64,000 nt of DNA from Planktothricoides raciborskii GIHE-MW2 (GCF_040564635.1 NZ_CP159837.1:2839001-2903000); one strand, 5' to 3'. Numbered from the stretch's first letter, positions 16,128-25,583 are shown. Numbers and translations are program-made. Notes: generated by a model not told the origin, from the sequence alone.

Positions 16128-18296
16128 TTAACTGGTAATCGTCCCAGTTAAGGGAGAACTGGCACTGGCGATCGCTTGCACGGGAATCCGACCAGCGCAA
16201 TAGGCTAACCGTCCCGCTTCCACCGCTAAGGCCATTGCCCGACCCATTGCTGCCGGGTTTCGGGCCATAGCGATCGCGCTATTAATCAACACCGCATCAG
16301 CGCCCATTTCCATAGCCATTGCTGCTTCCGAAGGCACCCCAATCCCGGCATCAACCACCACCGGCACTTTCACCGTATCAATAATAATCTCAATATTCGC
16401 GGCGGTCTTAATCCCCTGACCGGAACCAATAGGGGAACCCAAGGGCATCACCGTAGCACAGCCCACCTCTTCTAACCGTTTCGCCAAAAGCGGATCGGCA
16501 TTAATATAAGGCAACACCGCAAAACCTTCTTTTACCAATTGTTCTGCCGCTTGCAAAGTGCCAATCGGGTCAGGCAGCAAATACTTAGAATCAGGAATCA
16601 CCTCTAACTTGATAAAGTTATTATCTTCTTGGCCTAAAAGTTTAGCCATTTCCCGACCCAACCGGGCGACCCGAATCGCTTCATCAGCGGTTTGACAGCC
16701 TGCGGTATTGGGCAGCATCCAAATTTGGTTCCAGTCGATCGCCTCTGCTAACCCTTCATGTCCAGCAGCATTAGTTTGCACTCGTCGCACTGCCACGGTG
16801 ACAATTTGACATTGACTTGCGGCAATACTATCTTGCATCTCTTTAATATTGCGATATTTGCCCGTCCCGGTAAACAAGCGGGAGCGAAATTTTCGTCCGG
16901 CAATCACCAAAGGTTCTGGGTCTAAAGCCTCCAATAACTTAGAATTAGCGGGTTTTGCAGAAACAGCAGTCGCGGGTAAATTAATCATGGAATTCACATC
17001 AGAAGAATTAGAGACTTCAGCAGGGGAATTATGGTTAAAGGAATCAGCAGATTGATCTGAAACCGTCGGATAAATTTTGGTCACGGGGATGGGATTTGGA
17101 CTAACTGGTTGTGCCGCCGTAACAAACCGCTGCCAATGGAAATGCGCCAACAAAGGATCGGCTTTTTGGTTGATCACCCAATCCCCAATTAACGCCGCTG
17201 TAACCGGGGCTAACAAAATCCCATTGCGATAATGACCCGTCGCTAGGGTGAGATTTTCACAGTGGGACGGCCCCAAAATGGGCAATTCATCAGGGGTTCC
17301 CGGTCGGAAACCCCACCAAAATTCTTGAATGGGATAGTCTCCCAGGGGCGGATACAAACGAGTGGCGCGAGCGAGTAATTGCTGCATCTCGTTGGCGGTG
17401 TTCCCGGCAGTAAATCCCACATTCTCACTGGTTGCCCCAATAATAATCCGGCCATCCCGTCGCGGCACAATATAAGTACCCGGCCCATAAAGTACCCGTT
17501 GCAAAGGTAATTCATTCAGGGGCAATAAGGGTAATCGATGCCCATAATTGGCTTGATTGGTTTCATCCTCAAAAGGTGATTGGGGGACGGGGACTCTCAC
17601 CGAAAACATTTGTCCTTTTTTGGGATAAACCGGGATGGGCAATAATTGGTTAGACCAGGCTCCCGTTGCCAAAATATAATGGGCTGCGCTTAAGTCTCCC
17701 GCATTCGTTCGCAGGGAAACCACCCGCCCTTGCCGTTGTTGAAAGGCTTCTACGACGATGCCATCGCGCAATTCTACCCCTAATTCTTGGGCGGCGATCC
17801 GTAAGGTGCGACTTAATGCCCGGTTATCCACTTGACCATCTTCGGGATACCAGTACCCACCGACGATATCATCGCCAAGTCCTTGCTGATATTGATGGAT
17901 AGTTGCCCGATCTAGCCAATACGCGGGGGTGTCAGGGGCGGCTGAATTGGCTGAATTAGCTGAATTGGCCTGATTTTGGGTCGTTTCCAGGGTTTCTGGG
18001 TAAACGGGGGCGAGAATGCCACAAGGCCAATAGCCGGTTTGACTGCCGGTGAGGTCTTCGAGTTTGTCGATCCAGTCGGGATATAGCGATCGCGATTTCA
18101 GGCATAAGTCCAACATTGCCCCAGGAGCGATCGCCTCTGCTTGAGGGGCCAACATTCCCGCAGCGGCATTTCCCGCACTAGCCCCAAAATCGCGACTAAG
18201 TACCGTCACATTGGCTCCCCTTAACTTCAAATCGATGGCAATACTTAAACCGATCGCGCCACCGCCTACAATCAAAATGTCATTTTTTTCGTTCAT
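16128..18296 (-). CDS. thiO-thiG: Bifunctional glycine oxidase ThiO / thiazole synthase ThiG
   Basis: A 722-residue fusion for the thiazole branch of thiamine synthesis. The N-terminal half is the FAD enzyme Thi[21 protein letters not shown] (dinucleotide motif), [15 protein letters not shown], and [14 protein letters not shown] near residue 360. A Pro/Ser/Asn-rich linker spans about residues 395-455. The C-terminal half is Thi[52 protein letters not shown] (Schiff-base Lys in IKLEV) and [13 protein letters not shown]. ThiO makes dehydroglycine, which ThiG joins to the thiocarboxylate of ThiS. The fusion is normal for cyanobacteria. No TPP riboswitch was seen upstream. Confidence 0.96.
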   Translation of the reverse strand: MNEKNDILIVGGGAIGLSIAIDLKLRGANVTVLSRDFGASAGNAAAGMLAPQAEAIAPGAMLDLCLKSRSLYPDWIDKLEDLTGSQTGYWPCGILAPVYPETLETTQNQANSANSANSAAPDTPAYWLDRATIHQYQQGLGDDIVGGYWYPEDGQVDNRALSRTLRIAAQELGVELRDGIVVEAFQQRQGRVVSLRTNAGDLSAAHYILATGAWSNQLLPIPVYPKKGQMFSVRVPVPQSPFEDETNQANYGHRLPLLPLNELPLQRVLYGPGTYIVPRRDGRIIIGATSENVGFTAGNTANEMQQLLARATRLYPPLGDYPIQEFWWGFRPGTPDELPILGPSHCENLTLATGHYRNGILLAPVTAALIGDWVINQKADPLLAHFHWQRFVTAAQPVSPNPIPVTKIYPTVSDQSADSFNHNSPAEVSNSSDVNSMINLPATAVSAKPANSKLLEALDPEPLVIAGRKFRSRLFTGTGKYRNIKEMQDSIAASQCQIVTVAVRRVQTNAAGHEGLAEAIDWNQIWMLPNTAGCQTADEAIRVARLGREMAKLLGQEDNNFIKLEVIPDSKYLLPDPIGTLQAAEQLVKEGFAVLPYINADPLLAKRLEEVGCATVMPLGSPIGSGQGIKTAANIEIIIDTVKVPVVVDAGIGVPSEAAMAMEMGADAVLINSAIAMARNPAAMGRAMALAVEAGRLAYCAGRIPVQAIASASSPLTGTITS

Positions 18297-18985
18297 ATCT
18301 CTATCTTATGGATGAGTAATTAGATACTTTGGAGATTTTATGAGAAATTCGCTCAAATTTTCCCTAACTTCTTCTTAAATTTTACCGAAATTTTATCCTA
18401 AATTGTGCCTAAGTTAATTTATTGGCTATTTCTTGGTTATTTTTTGGCTAATTTTTGCTAGATCATAGACAAAGCATCGATTAACATTTTTAATCAAAAA
18501 AATATCACAATTACCAAAATTTATGCTATAATTATGATGTGAATTTGAGGGTTTACTTTACAGAGGTTTCTAGATTAATAAACCACAGCCTGCGGGGATT
18601 AAAATCTCCGACTGTAGGGGTCAACGGCCGTTGACCCCTACAGTCGGTTAAAACCGACTTTCGCTAAAAGCGGCGGGAATTCATTCCCGGTCGGTTAATG
18701 TGTTTTCCTCAGTAGGAAACCGCTGTAAATCACCCTTAATGGCATTGGGGTCAGTTGATATTTTCGATCCTAAAGATTTGCTAAATAATTCCATCTTCTT
18801 CTAGGTCAGCTAGTAGAATTAATCTATCATCTAAATGTCATCTAAATGTCAAAATTGAGCCGCTATTGAGCCGCTATTGAGCCGCCAATAGTCAGCGATC
18901 GGCCTAGGGCATCAATCCCAGGCGATCGCGATCGGCTGACCCGAAAATGTTTACGCGGGGTTTACGCGGGTTTGACGCGGGAAAT
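18297..18985. other. Intergenic, repeats only
   Basis: No gene is seen in these 690 bases. The segment is AT-rich up to about 18580 and then holds a nested palindromic repeat (see 18582-18700). A short tandem run, GAGCCGCTATT repeated three times, lies at about 18859-18890, and HIP1-rich sequence follows before the [2Fe-2S] gene end. Confidence 0.6.
18582..18700. repeat. Nested palindromic repeat
   Basis: GCGGGGATTAAAATC...GTCGGTTAAAACCGAC...CGGGAATTCATTCCCGG are the outer parts. A perfect 36-bp palindrome (18610-18645, arms GACTGTAGGGGTCAACGG) sits within. The outer parts recur at 22402-22530, and the inner part is a variant of the palindrome in the 142-bp repeats. Confidence 0.8.
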
Positions 18986-19324
18986 TTAGCCTTCTGGCTT
19001 CCAAACAGCCGTATCTCCTTGTCCCCAAAACCCATCAAATTTAGTCACTTGGACATCCCCAAGCACTTTTGTTTGACAGGATAAGCGCAGATTTTTGGTG
19101 GCAGAATGAGGAGGGAGCGATCGCCGAGTGCGATCGCGCCAATTAGGTTCAGACACTTCCCCTGTCACCATCACAGCGCAAGTGCCACAACTGCCAATTC
19201 CTCGACAATTAATCAAATTAGCTTGATCATTATAGAGGTCAATGCCATTACGGAGTAAAACTTGGCGCAGATTAGCCCCGGATTCACAATCGAATGTTTT
19301 CCCTTGAGCAGTTACTTTTGGCAT
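18986..19324 (-). CDS. [2Fe-2S] ferredoxin-like protein
   Basis: A 112-residue [2Fe-2S] protein from the ATG at 19322-19324 (MPKVTAQGKTFDCESGANLR). Cluster ligands are in NCRGIGSCGTCAVMV (C-x5-C-x2-C) and LRLSCQTKV. The spacing differs from PetF (C-x4-C-x2-C) and resembles adrenodoxin-like proteins, so a dedicated rather than photosynthetic electron-transfer role is likely. It is a core-type cyanobacterial gene in a short monocistronic setting. The partner is unknown. Confidence 0.87.
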   Translation of the reverse strand: MPKVTAQGKTFDCESGANLRQVLLRNGIDLYNDQANLINCRGIGSCGTCAVMVTGEVSEPNWRDRTRRSLPPHSATKNLRLSCQTKVLGDVQVTKFDGFWGQGDTAVWKPEG

Positions 19325-19569
19325 AATCTTAGATTGCAATTATCTGGCGTAAATTATCTAGCGTAAATATTCTGATTAAGTAGGTGGGCAGAAATAAATG
19401 CACTACAGACCAGATCGGGAGAAAAACTGTCATTCCCGCTTCGGGCGGGAATCCAAAGCCTATCGGCGGAGAACGAAAAGTGCAATTAATTATGTTCACC
19501 TACTTATTTTAAGCTTATTTTAAGCGGAAACCTGTCTAAAATCATGGCAAATCACCGGAAAAACTCATA

Positions 19570-21195
19570 ATGACAACCAATCAAAAAAAACACATCGTAG
19601 TTTACGACACCACCCTCCGAGATGGAGCCCAGAGCGAAGGCTTATCTTTATCCATTGAAGACAAATTAAGAATTGCTCATCGTCTAGATGAAATGGGCAT
19701 TCCTTTTATTGAAGGGGGATGGCCCGGAGCGAACCCCAAGGACCGGCAATTTTTCTGGCGGTTAAAAGAAGAACCCCTCACCCATGCGGAAGTAGTCGCC
19801 TTTTGTTCCACCCGCAGACCGGGAAAATTAGCTGCTGAAGACCCAATGCTTCAAGGGATTTTATCCGCAGAAACTCACTGGGTGACAATTTTTGGCAAGT
19901 CCTGGGATCTCCATGTCACCGAAGGACTGCACACCACCCTAGAGGAAAACCTGGCGATGATCTGCGACACCATAGAATACCTTCGCAGTCAAGGGAGACG
20001 GGTGATTTATGATGCGGAACATTGGTTTGATGGCTATAAACAAAATCGAAAATATGCCTTAAAAACCCTAGAAACCGCCCTGAATGCCGGGGCAGAATGG
20101 CTGGTTTTCTGCGATACCAATGGCGGCACCCTGCCCCACGAAATTACGCAAATTGTCCGAGAAGTCTTTCAGGCTTTGCCCCAAATTCAGGCAACCGGGG
20201 TGCAGTTGGGTATCCACACCCACAATGACTCGGAAACTGCCGTAGCAAATGCGATCGCAGCCGTCCTGGAAGGGGCGACAATGGTACAAGGCACCATCAA
20301 TGGTTATGGGGAACGTTGCGGCAACGCCAACCTTTGCTCATTAATCCCCAACTTGCAACTCAAATTAGGCTTTCATTGCATTCCCCAAGCCGAACTAGAA
20401 CAACTAACAGAAACCAGCCGACTGATCAGCGAAGTAGCCAACCTAGCCCCCGACGAACACGCCCCATTTGTAGGCTTATCTGCCTTTGCCCACAAAGGCG
20501 GCATTCATGTATCGGCGGTGCAGCGAAACCCCCTCACCTACGAACATATTCAACCGGAAAAAATTGGCAACCGACGGCGCATTGTCATTTCCGATCAAGC
20601 GGGACTCAGCAATGTCTTAGAAAAAGCCCGCAGCTTTGGCATAGACTTAAATAAAGAAGACGAAACTTGCCGAAAAATCTTGCAAAAACTCAAAGACTTA
20701 GAACATCAAGGCTATCAATTTGAAGCGGCAGAAGCATCCTTTGAACTGCTCATGCGCGAAGCCCTGGGAGAAAGAGAGCACTTTTTTGAAATGCGCGGAT
20801 TTCAAGTGCATTGTGACAAAGGGGCTGGGGACATAAATTCTCTGGCAACGGTAAAAGTTACCATCAATGGCAAAGATATTTTAGAAGCCGCCGAAGGGAA
20901 TGGCCCCGTATCTGCCCTTGATGCGGCATTACGCAAAGCCTTAATGAATTTTTATCCCGAAATCTCTCAATTTCACCTCGCCGACTACAAAGTCAGAATT
21001 CTCGATGGTGGGTCTGGAACTTCCGCCAAAACTCGCGTTTTAATCGAATCCCGAAATTGTCATAAACGCTGGTCAACGGTGGGAGTTTCCACGAATATCA
21101 TCGAAGCTTCTTATCAAGCGGTAGTGGAAGGCTTAGAATATGGTTTAATCCTGCACAAACAAGCCAAACTTGCGGTGACAAACGCATATTCTTAG
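19570..21195 (+). CDS. cimA: (R)-citramalate synthase
   Basis: A 541-residue enzyme of the HMG-CoA lyase-like/LeuA family. The N-terminal catalytic barrel has VVYDTTLRDGAQSEGLSLS, IPFIEGGWPGANPKD and GIHTHNDSETAVANA (metal His pair). AFAHKGGIHVSAVQRNPLTY lies near residue 310. A LeuA-type regulatory domain occupies the last 130 residues (DYKVRILDGGSGTSAKTRVL). The length and the GGWPGANPKD motif favour CimA, which condenses acetyl-CoA and pyruvate for threonine-independent isoleucine synthesis, over 2-isopropylmalate synthase. The C-terminal domain suggests isoleucine feedback. It is monocistronic, with three tandem repeats starting at its stop codon. Confidence 0.93.
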   Translation: MTTNQKKHIVVYDTTLRDGAQSEGLSLSIEDKLRIAHRLDEMGIPFIEGGWPGANPKDRQFFWRLKEEPLTHAEVVAFCSTRRPGKLAAEDPMLQGILSAETHWVTIFGKSWDLHVTEGLHTTLEENLAMICDTIEYLRSQGRRVIYDAEHWFDGYKQNRKYALKTLETALNAGAEWLVFCDTNGGTLPHEITQIVREVFQALPQIQATGVQLGIHTHNDSETAVANAIAAVLEGATMVQGTINGYGERCGNANLCSLIPNLQLKLGFHCIPQAELEQLTETSRLISEVANLAPDEHAPFVGLSAFAHKGGIHVSAVQRNPLTYEHIQPEKIGNRRRIVISDQAGLSNVLEKARSFGIDLNKEDETCRKILQKLKDLEHQGYQFEAAEASFELLMREALGEREHFFEMRGFQVHCDKGAGDINSLATVKVTINGKDILEAAEGNGPVSALDAALRKALMNFYPEISQFHLADYKVRILDGGSGTSAKTRVLIESRNCHKRWSTVGVSTNIIEASYQAVVEGLEYGLILHKQAKLAVTNAYS

Positions 21196-21326
21196 TCGGG
21201 ATAATCTGTCATTCCCGCGAATGCGGGAATCCATCATTGTCGGGAGAATCTGTCATTCCCGCGAATGCGGGAATCCATCATTGTCGGGAGAATCTGTCAT
21301 TCCCGCGAATGCGGGAATCCATCATT
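21195..21326. repeat. Three tandem 44-bp repeats
   Basis: Units at 21195-21238, 21239-21282 and 21283-21326 are identical apart from one base. Each contains a hairpin (ATTCCCGC GAAT GCGGGAAT). A related single hairpin (CATTCCCGCTTCGGGCGGGAAT) lies at about 19432-19454, before cimA. There are no unique spacers, so this is not a CRISPR array. It may serve as a transcription end or mRNA stabiliser. Confidence 0.92.
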
Positions 21327-21469
21327 GTTTTCAGGATTATAGTAGGGGCGATTCGCGAATCGCCCCTAATTGATTAGCGGATTTAGTATGAATCCGACAA
21401 AGAAACCCGGTTTCTGTCCTGCCCATAGCTGGTAATTCAGAAAATAAAAATCAGGAGCAATAATGTCAG

Positions 21470-22348
21470 ATGCCATTGATGCCGATCGCGAAAGTTCTCC
21501 CAGGTTACAAACCCCAAGCAGAAGACACCAGCATTGATGCTGATGTCCTCATGTTTCAACTGTTGCGCCAGTTTTCTTCTACACAAAAAACTCAACGATT
21601 TCAGAGTTTTAATCAATCAGTTAGACGGATGGCTCTGCTGAGGATAAAAAAACAGTTTCCCAACGCTTCTACCGCCGAACATATCCAGGAATATGTGAAA
21701 CAAAAGCTGCTCAGTTTAACCGGCGCGATCGCTGTAGATAAATTACCTAAATTACCAGAAAAATTAATAATTTTAGACCCTATTTCATTAGCGGAAAAAA
21801 TATCTAAAATATTGCTCATATTGGATATTCATTATATGGTTGATGGCTCGGTTGCCAGTTCTTTATTGGGAGAAGAAAGGTCTACTCAAGACTTAGACCT
21901 GGTGATTGATATTCAACCGTTTAACCTATCGCCTTTTGTAGCGGCTATGTCTGAAGAGTTCTACATTGATGCTGGTGCGGTGAGTGAGGCAATTGACCGC
22001 AAGTCATCTTTTAATGCCATTCATCTATTATCACTGGAAAAAGTTGACTTTTTCGTCCTACCTTATGATGATTTTTCTCTTTCTAAATTTAGCCGCCGTC
22101 AGCTTTACACGATTGCCGATGAACCAAAAAATGAAATTTACATCTACTCCCCTGAAGACATTGTTTTGCAAAAATTGTCTTGGTATAAAATGGGGAGGAT
22201 GCAGTCACAAAAGCAATGGAGAGATGTGCTGGGAGTTTTAAAATTACAAGGCTCACAGCTTGACTTTGCTTATCTGAAACAGTGGGCTGAATTCCTCAAG
22301 CTTACATCCCTATTAACTCAGGCTTTGCGAGAATCTGGTTTGGAGTAA
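21470..22348 (+). CDS. AbiEii-like nucleotidyltransferase
   Basis: A 292-residue protein. The C-terminal two thirds are a nucleotidyltransferase: LDIHYMVDGSVASSLLGEER, STQDLDLVIDI (the D-x-D catalytic pair), VDFFVLPYDDFSLSKFSRRQ and SPEDIVLQKLSWYKMGR (family Lys). This fits the AbiEii/AbiGii/MenT-related group, some of which are toxins acting on tRNA or nucleotides. No AbiEi antitoxin gene is adjacent. The start is uncertain: an ATG at 21463 has a better-placed AGGAG but is in another frame and stops after 24 codons, so an N-terminal frameshift is possible. Confidence 0.75.
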   Translation: MPLMPIAKVLPGYKPQAEDTSIDADVLMFQLLRQFSSTQKTQRFQSFNQSVRRMALLRIKKQFPNASTAEHIQEYVKQKLLSLTGAIAVDKLPKLPEKLIILDPISLAEKISKILLILDIHYMVDGSVASSLLGEERSTQDLDLVIDIQPFNLSPFVAAMSEEFYIDAGAVSEAIDRKSSFNAIHLLSLEKVDFFVLPYDDFSLSKFSRRQLYTIADEPKNEIYIYSPEDIVLQKLSWYKMGRMQSQKQWRDVLGVLKLQGSQLDFAYLKQWAEFLKLTSLLTQALRESGLE

Positions 22349-22401
22349 TATTCTGGAGTAATATTCCGGAGTAACTGACCGGAATGCACCAGTTGCAATA
22401 A

Positions 22402-22530
22402 CCGGCGGGGATTTTAATCCCCGCCTCATAGCTAAAGTCCGATGAATCGGACTGAAATCAAATCAGGTAATAGTAGAGAGTCGGTTTTAACCGACTTGCG
22501 CTATGAGACGGGGAATTCATTCCCCGGCGG
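22402..22530. repeat. Palindromic repeat cluster
   Basis: It contains CCGGCGGGGATTTTAATCCC, AAGTCCGATGAATCGGACT, AGTCGGTTTTAACCGACT and CGGGGAATTCATTCCCCGG, a chain of short perfect palindromes. The outer blocks match those at 18582-18700. No coding potential is supported. Confidence 0.8.
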
Positions 22531-22739
22531 TTTTTGGGCGGATCTAGAATGGTGCAAGATGTCTGGAATAATAGATTTCTTGCAAAATAACGGATCGATC
22601 CCCCCAACCCCCCTTTTTAAGGGGGGCTTTTGAGAATTTTGCAACAAGTCTAGGGCGTGTCATCAATTGGAAGACTTGACAAAAAGCAGGAGAAATGCAG
22701 AGGTAGAAGCAGAAAACTTTTTAGATCATCAGGTGAATT

Positions 22740-23111
22740 ATGCGCCGTTACGCTCTCAGAGACGACCAATGGGAAAAAATTGAGCCTCTGCTTCCGGGCA
22801 GAAAAGGACATGTCGGAGTTACGGCCAAAGATAATCGTCTCTTTGTTGAAGCAGTTCTCTATCGCTATCGTGCCGGTATTCCTTGGCGTGATTTACCCGA
22901 CAGATTTGGTGATTTTAGGGTGATTCACACTCGATTTAGTCGTTGGTGTCGTTCTGGGGTGTGGGAGAATATCTTCCAGTTACTGGCAGAAGATGCGGAT
23001 GATGAATATGCCATGATTGATAGTACGATTGTGCGAGCCCATCAACACAGTGCCGGGGCGGAAAAAAAGGGGGAGAAGACCAAGCCATTGGACGTAGCAA
23101 AGGGGGGTTGA
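22740..23111 (+). CDS. IS5/IS427 transposase OrfA
   Basis: A 123-residue first half of the transposase. MRRYALRDDQWEKIEPLLPG is the helix-turn-helix-like N-terminus and AMIDSTIVRAHQHSAG carries the first catalytic Asp. It ends AKGG at a slippery run of six G (23102-23107), where a -1 shift would join the frame starting LSTKIHATCDALG. OrfA alone is usually made together with the fused OrfAB. Confidence 0.88.
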   Translation: MRRYALRDDQWEKIEPLLPGRKGHVGVTAKDNRLFVEAVLYRYRAGIPWRDLPDRFGDFRVIHTRFSRWCRSGVWENIFQLLAEDADDEYAMIDSTIVRAHQHSAGAEKKGEKTKPLDVAKGG

Positions 23112-23499
23112 GCACTAAGATTCATGCCACTTGTGATGCACTGGGGAATCCGACCGGATTTCATTTAACTGCGGGGCAAGCCCATGACTTAGAGGGAGCG
23201 GATGTCTTGTTACCAGAGATAGAAGCGGAGGCAGTTTTAGCAGACAAAGCATATGATGCAGATGAGCGAGTTCGAAAGCGATATCTTCCGCCAAAAAATG
23301 TGAGGCGGTGATTCCCTCAAAAGGGAATCGCACAGTCTCTTACCCATATGACAAAGAGCTTTATAAAGCCCGTCATTTAATTGAGAACTTTTTTGCCCGT
23401 CTGAAGCAATATAGAGCGATTGCAACTCGTTATGATAAGACTGCTCGTAATTTTTTAGGAGCAATTTATCTCATCGCTTCTGTCATTTGGCTTAATTGA
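23108..23499 (+). pseudogene. IS5/IS427 transposase OrfB, frameshifted
   Basis: The first part (LSTKIHATCDALGNPTGFHL, EAVLADKAYDADERVRK, second catalytic Asp) stops at TGA 23309-23311. The second part in the next frame (AVIPSKGNRTVSYPYDKELY, KARHLIENFFARLKQYRAIA, catalytic Glu) runs to 23499. Both belong to one OrfB, so an indel of one base near 23295-23305 separates the second catalytic Asp from the Glu. Confidence 0.85.
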
Positions 23500-23644
23500 T
23501 GACACGCCCTAATAGTCTGGAATAATTATTACCATATATTGCCACAAAAATGTCGATTTTATTATATAATCAACCCTATTATCCCTAAAAAAACGGTTTC
23601 TGCCTTGTATCATGTTTCTCTTATTTCCATTAAAAAGGTAAAAA

Positions 23645-24523
23645 ATGAGTGAAATAAACCAAACAAATAAATTAGAAAATATTGCCGAAATTATTGCCAG
23701 TTTACCCCGCCAAGAATTACTTGAGCGTTGCCAGACTGAAGCACAAAAGAATGAATGGCATAATTACAAAAAAAATCAGCTTTTACTGGCGAAAGCTTGG
23801 GAAGCTCAATTTATCATCGATCAGGGCGATCCGATTAATGATGCTTTGGAAAATCAAGAGATTTCTAAGCATCGACACGATATGCTTCAGGAGAAAGTTA
23901 CTCTTTATAAATGCCAATGGGAACTGATTAAAGCCGCTAATCAATATGTGGAAAAGTGGTATAATAGGATTTACGAATTTCTCAGCAAAGTAGAGAAAAA
24001 ATTTTTGCCTCCTAAACGGAATCATTCCGGTGACGACGGAGTGGGAAAATACCCGTTTGACTCGGCGTTTGACTTATTTGCAGAAATTCTTCGGGAAGAA
24101 GTAGAGGGGAGTTTTTCCTGGTGTTTAGAACCTTATTATGAAGTGCCGGTAAAGAAGTGGAGAGAAGCCAGCAAGCTGTTAATAAACAATCTGGAAGCAG
24201 CAGATAATAATGGAGTTTCTCCAAAACTTAAACCGACGGAAATAGAAAACTTTAAAAATAAGCTAGTTTGGGGTAAATTAGGTTTTTCCTGGTTGGGATT
24301 TACCCTGCTGGTTTGTCAATTTGTCGCTATGCGCGATTCCGCGAAGCGGATCCCTTACGGGAATCGCGTCTTAGCAGAGAAATTGGTTGCTTATAATCGG
24401 CAATTAGTAGAATACACAAAAGTTGGGGTGCGTGCGAGTCGCAAGGTTGGTGGTTTTGCTTGGAACAAAGGCGAAATTATGTCCACTTCCAAGACTGGTG
24501 GAACATACCATAAAAGTGAATAA
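23645..24523 (+). CDS. Hypothetical protein with in-frame repeat
   Basis: A 292-residue protein of unknown family. The N-terminal half is helical and charged (ENIAEIIASLPRQELLERCQ), rich in Lys, Glu and Trp (NQYVEKWYNRIYEFLSKVEK). One hydrophobic segment (GFSWLGFTLLVCQFVAM) lies near residue 220. The peptide MRDSAKRIPYGNRV directly after it is encoded by the palindromic repeat at 24331-24368. The remaining C-terminus is basic and Gly-rich. The ATG follows AAAAGGTAAAA. No partner gene is evident, so no function is proposed. Confidence 0.65.
   Translation: MSEINQTNKLENIAEIIASLPRQELLERCQTEAQKNEWHNYKKNQLLLAKAWEAQFIIDQGDPINDALENQEISKHRHDMLQEKVTLYKCQWELIKAANQYVEKWYNRIYEFLSKVEKKFLPPKRNHSGDDGVGKYPFDSAFDLFAEILREEVEGSFSWCLEPYYEVPVKKWREASKLLINNLEAADNNGVSPKLKPTEIENFKNKLVWGKLGFSWLGFTLLVCQFVAMRDSAKRIPYGNRVLAEKLVAYNRQLVEYTKVGVRASRKVGGFAWNKGEIMSTSKTGGTYHKSE
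24331..24368. repeat. GGATCC-centred palindromic repeat in coding sequence
   Basis: GCGCGATTCC...GGATCCCTTAC...GGGAATCGCG, the same family as 13395-13431. It is inserted in frame immediately after a hydrophobic segment of the host protein. Confidence 0.8.
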
Positions 24524-24662
24524 AAAGCAAGTTTTTTTAACAAAAATTCAAATCAGGTCAAAAAAATTTTCGCCTCAGCCAACGTCCTATATCTTGGCAA
24601 AGAAAGGTAGGAATCCATCATAATGTTGCCTACCATCAACCAAGCAATCAGGAAGTTTGTTT

Positions 24663-25181
24663 ATGAAATTTAACCCACGAAAAACCCTGTTTTTCCCTTC
24701 TATTTTAGGGGCAATATTATTAAGCGGACTTGCCTCTACAGGGGGAGAAAATGCAGTGCAGGCAATACCTCTGGCAGAGAACCCAGCGGTAATTAGCCAA
24801 GTAAACGAGCCGCCACTCCAGGGATATTGGCAACTGGATATCAATGTAACTGCTCAAACTAACAATTACTCTTTGTCTAAATATGAAATTATAGCATATT
24901 TTGAGCAAACTGGTTCTGAGTTTTCCGGGAAATTTTTTAGAACTAATAATAACGCCTGCCGAGAAACAGAAATATCTGGAACTATTGAAGGCGATAAAGT
25001 TGAATGGACGGTTTTTTACACGGGTTCTTGTTGTGGCGGGGCAAGCATGAAATTCGAGGGGGTTATGGTTTCTCCCGATCGCATTGAGGGAAAATTATCA
25101 CCTGTGGGCAATACTCCGCCTAACTGTAGCCTTTGGTGGGCAGATGTAGTGATAACTAGAGCCAATTATTATTGGCGGTAG
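24663..25181 (+). CDS. Exported hypothetical protein
   Basis: A 172-residue protein with a signal peptide (FFPSILGAILLSGLASTGG, likely cleaved after VQA near residue 35). The rest is beta-rich, with Cys residues in NNNACRE, TGSCCGG and PPNCSLWW. It resembles small secreted cyanobacterial proteins with a lipocalin-like pattern (GYWQLDINV...EFSGKFF), but no family is certain. The start at 24663 is set by AGGAAG seven bases upstream. Confidence 0.65.
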   Translation: MKFNPRKTLFFPSILGAILLSGLASTGGENAVQAIPLAENPAVISQVNEPPLQGYWQLDINVTAQTNNYSLSKYEIIAYFEQTGSEFSGKFFRTNNNACRETEISGTIEGDKVEWTVFYTGSCCGGASMKFEGVMVSPDRIEGKLSPVGNTPPNCSLWWADVVITRANYYWR

Positions 25182-25350
25182 CAGTTATAAACCGGGTTTA
25201 TTGTAGGAATAACAAATTATCTTTGCATTATCAACAAAAACCCGGTTTTTGGCCGATCCAGAGAGAGCATCTATCAACCCGGTTTTTTCCCAGATCAACA
25301 ATTTATAGCACCACCCTTGACGAATTTTTGGGTAACAAGTATGATATATG

Positions 25351-25507
25351 TTGAAAAAAAAATCAACATTGGGATTTACCTGCGTATTTTCCCGTAATAC
25401 CCAGTTTTCGACCAACAAATACCAGAGCAAACTTATGAGTTGCAAGTAAACCAGGATCAAGTGTGGGAAATGTTAAGAAAAGTTGCCTTTAAGGAAATAT
25501 CGTCGTG
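25351..25507 (+). pseudogene. Decayed copy of the downstream lipoprotein gene
   Basis: This segment aligns with parts of 31097-31360: TTGAAAAAAAAATCAACA, CTGCGTATTTTC, and then a nearly identical run from CCAGAGCAAACTTATGAG to AAAAGTTGCCTTTA. About 95 bases of the signal and linker region are missing and the frame is broken. The preceding 120 bases are also recognisably similar (TTATCAACAAAAACCCGGTT). It flanks the large helicase gene on its 5' side. Confidence 0.85.
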
Positions 25508-25583
25508 AAAAAACTAGCTGATGATAATGTAATATAAATACACGCTAAAAAAATATGCTAAAAAATCATGGTGTTGTTGACTT

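Larger units (their letters stand above)
22653..23509 (+). mobile_element. IS5 family (IS427-like) insertion sequence, degenerate
   Basis: This 857-bp element has terminal inverted repeats beginning GGGCGTGTCATCAATT and a flanking TA duplication (22651-22652 and 23510-23511). It encodes a DDE transposase split into orfA and orfB at a run of six G, as is normal for the IS427 group. A second frameshift inside orfB is not part of the normal design and probably makes this copy unable to move by itself. Confidence 0.9.

Noticed and set aside
18297-18600. TPP riboswitch upstream of thiO-thiG
   Set aside because: The conserved CTGAGA and ACCTGAT elements were looked for and not found.
22657-22923. 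88-codon frame inside the insertion sequence
   Set aside because: It overlaps transposase OrfA in another frame and shows no family features.
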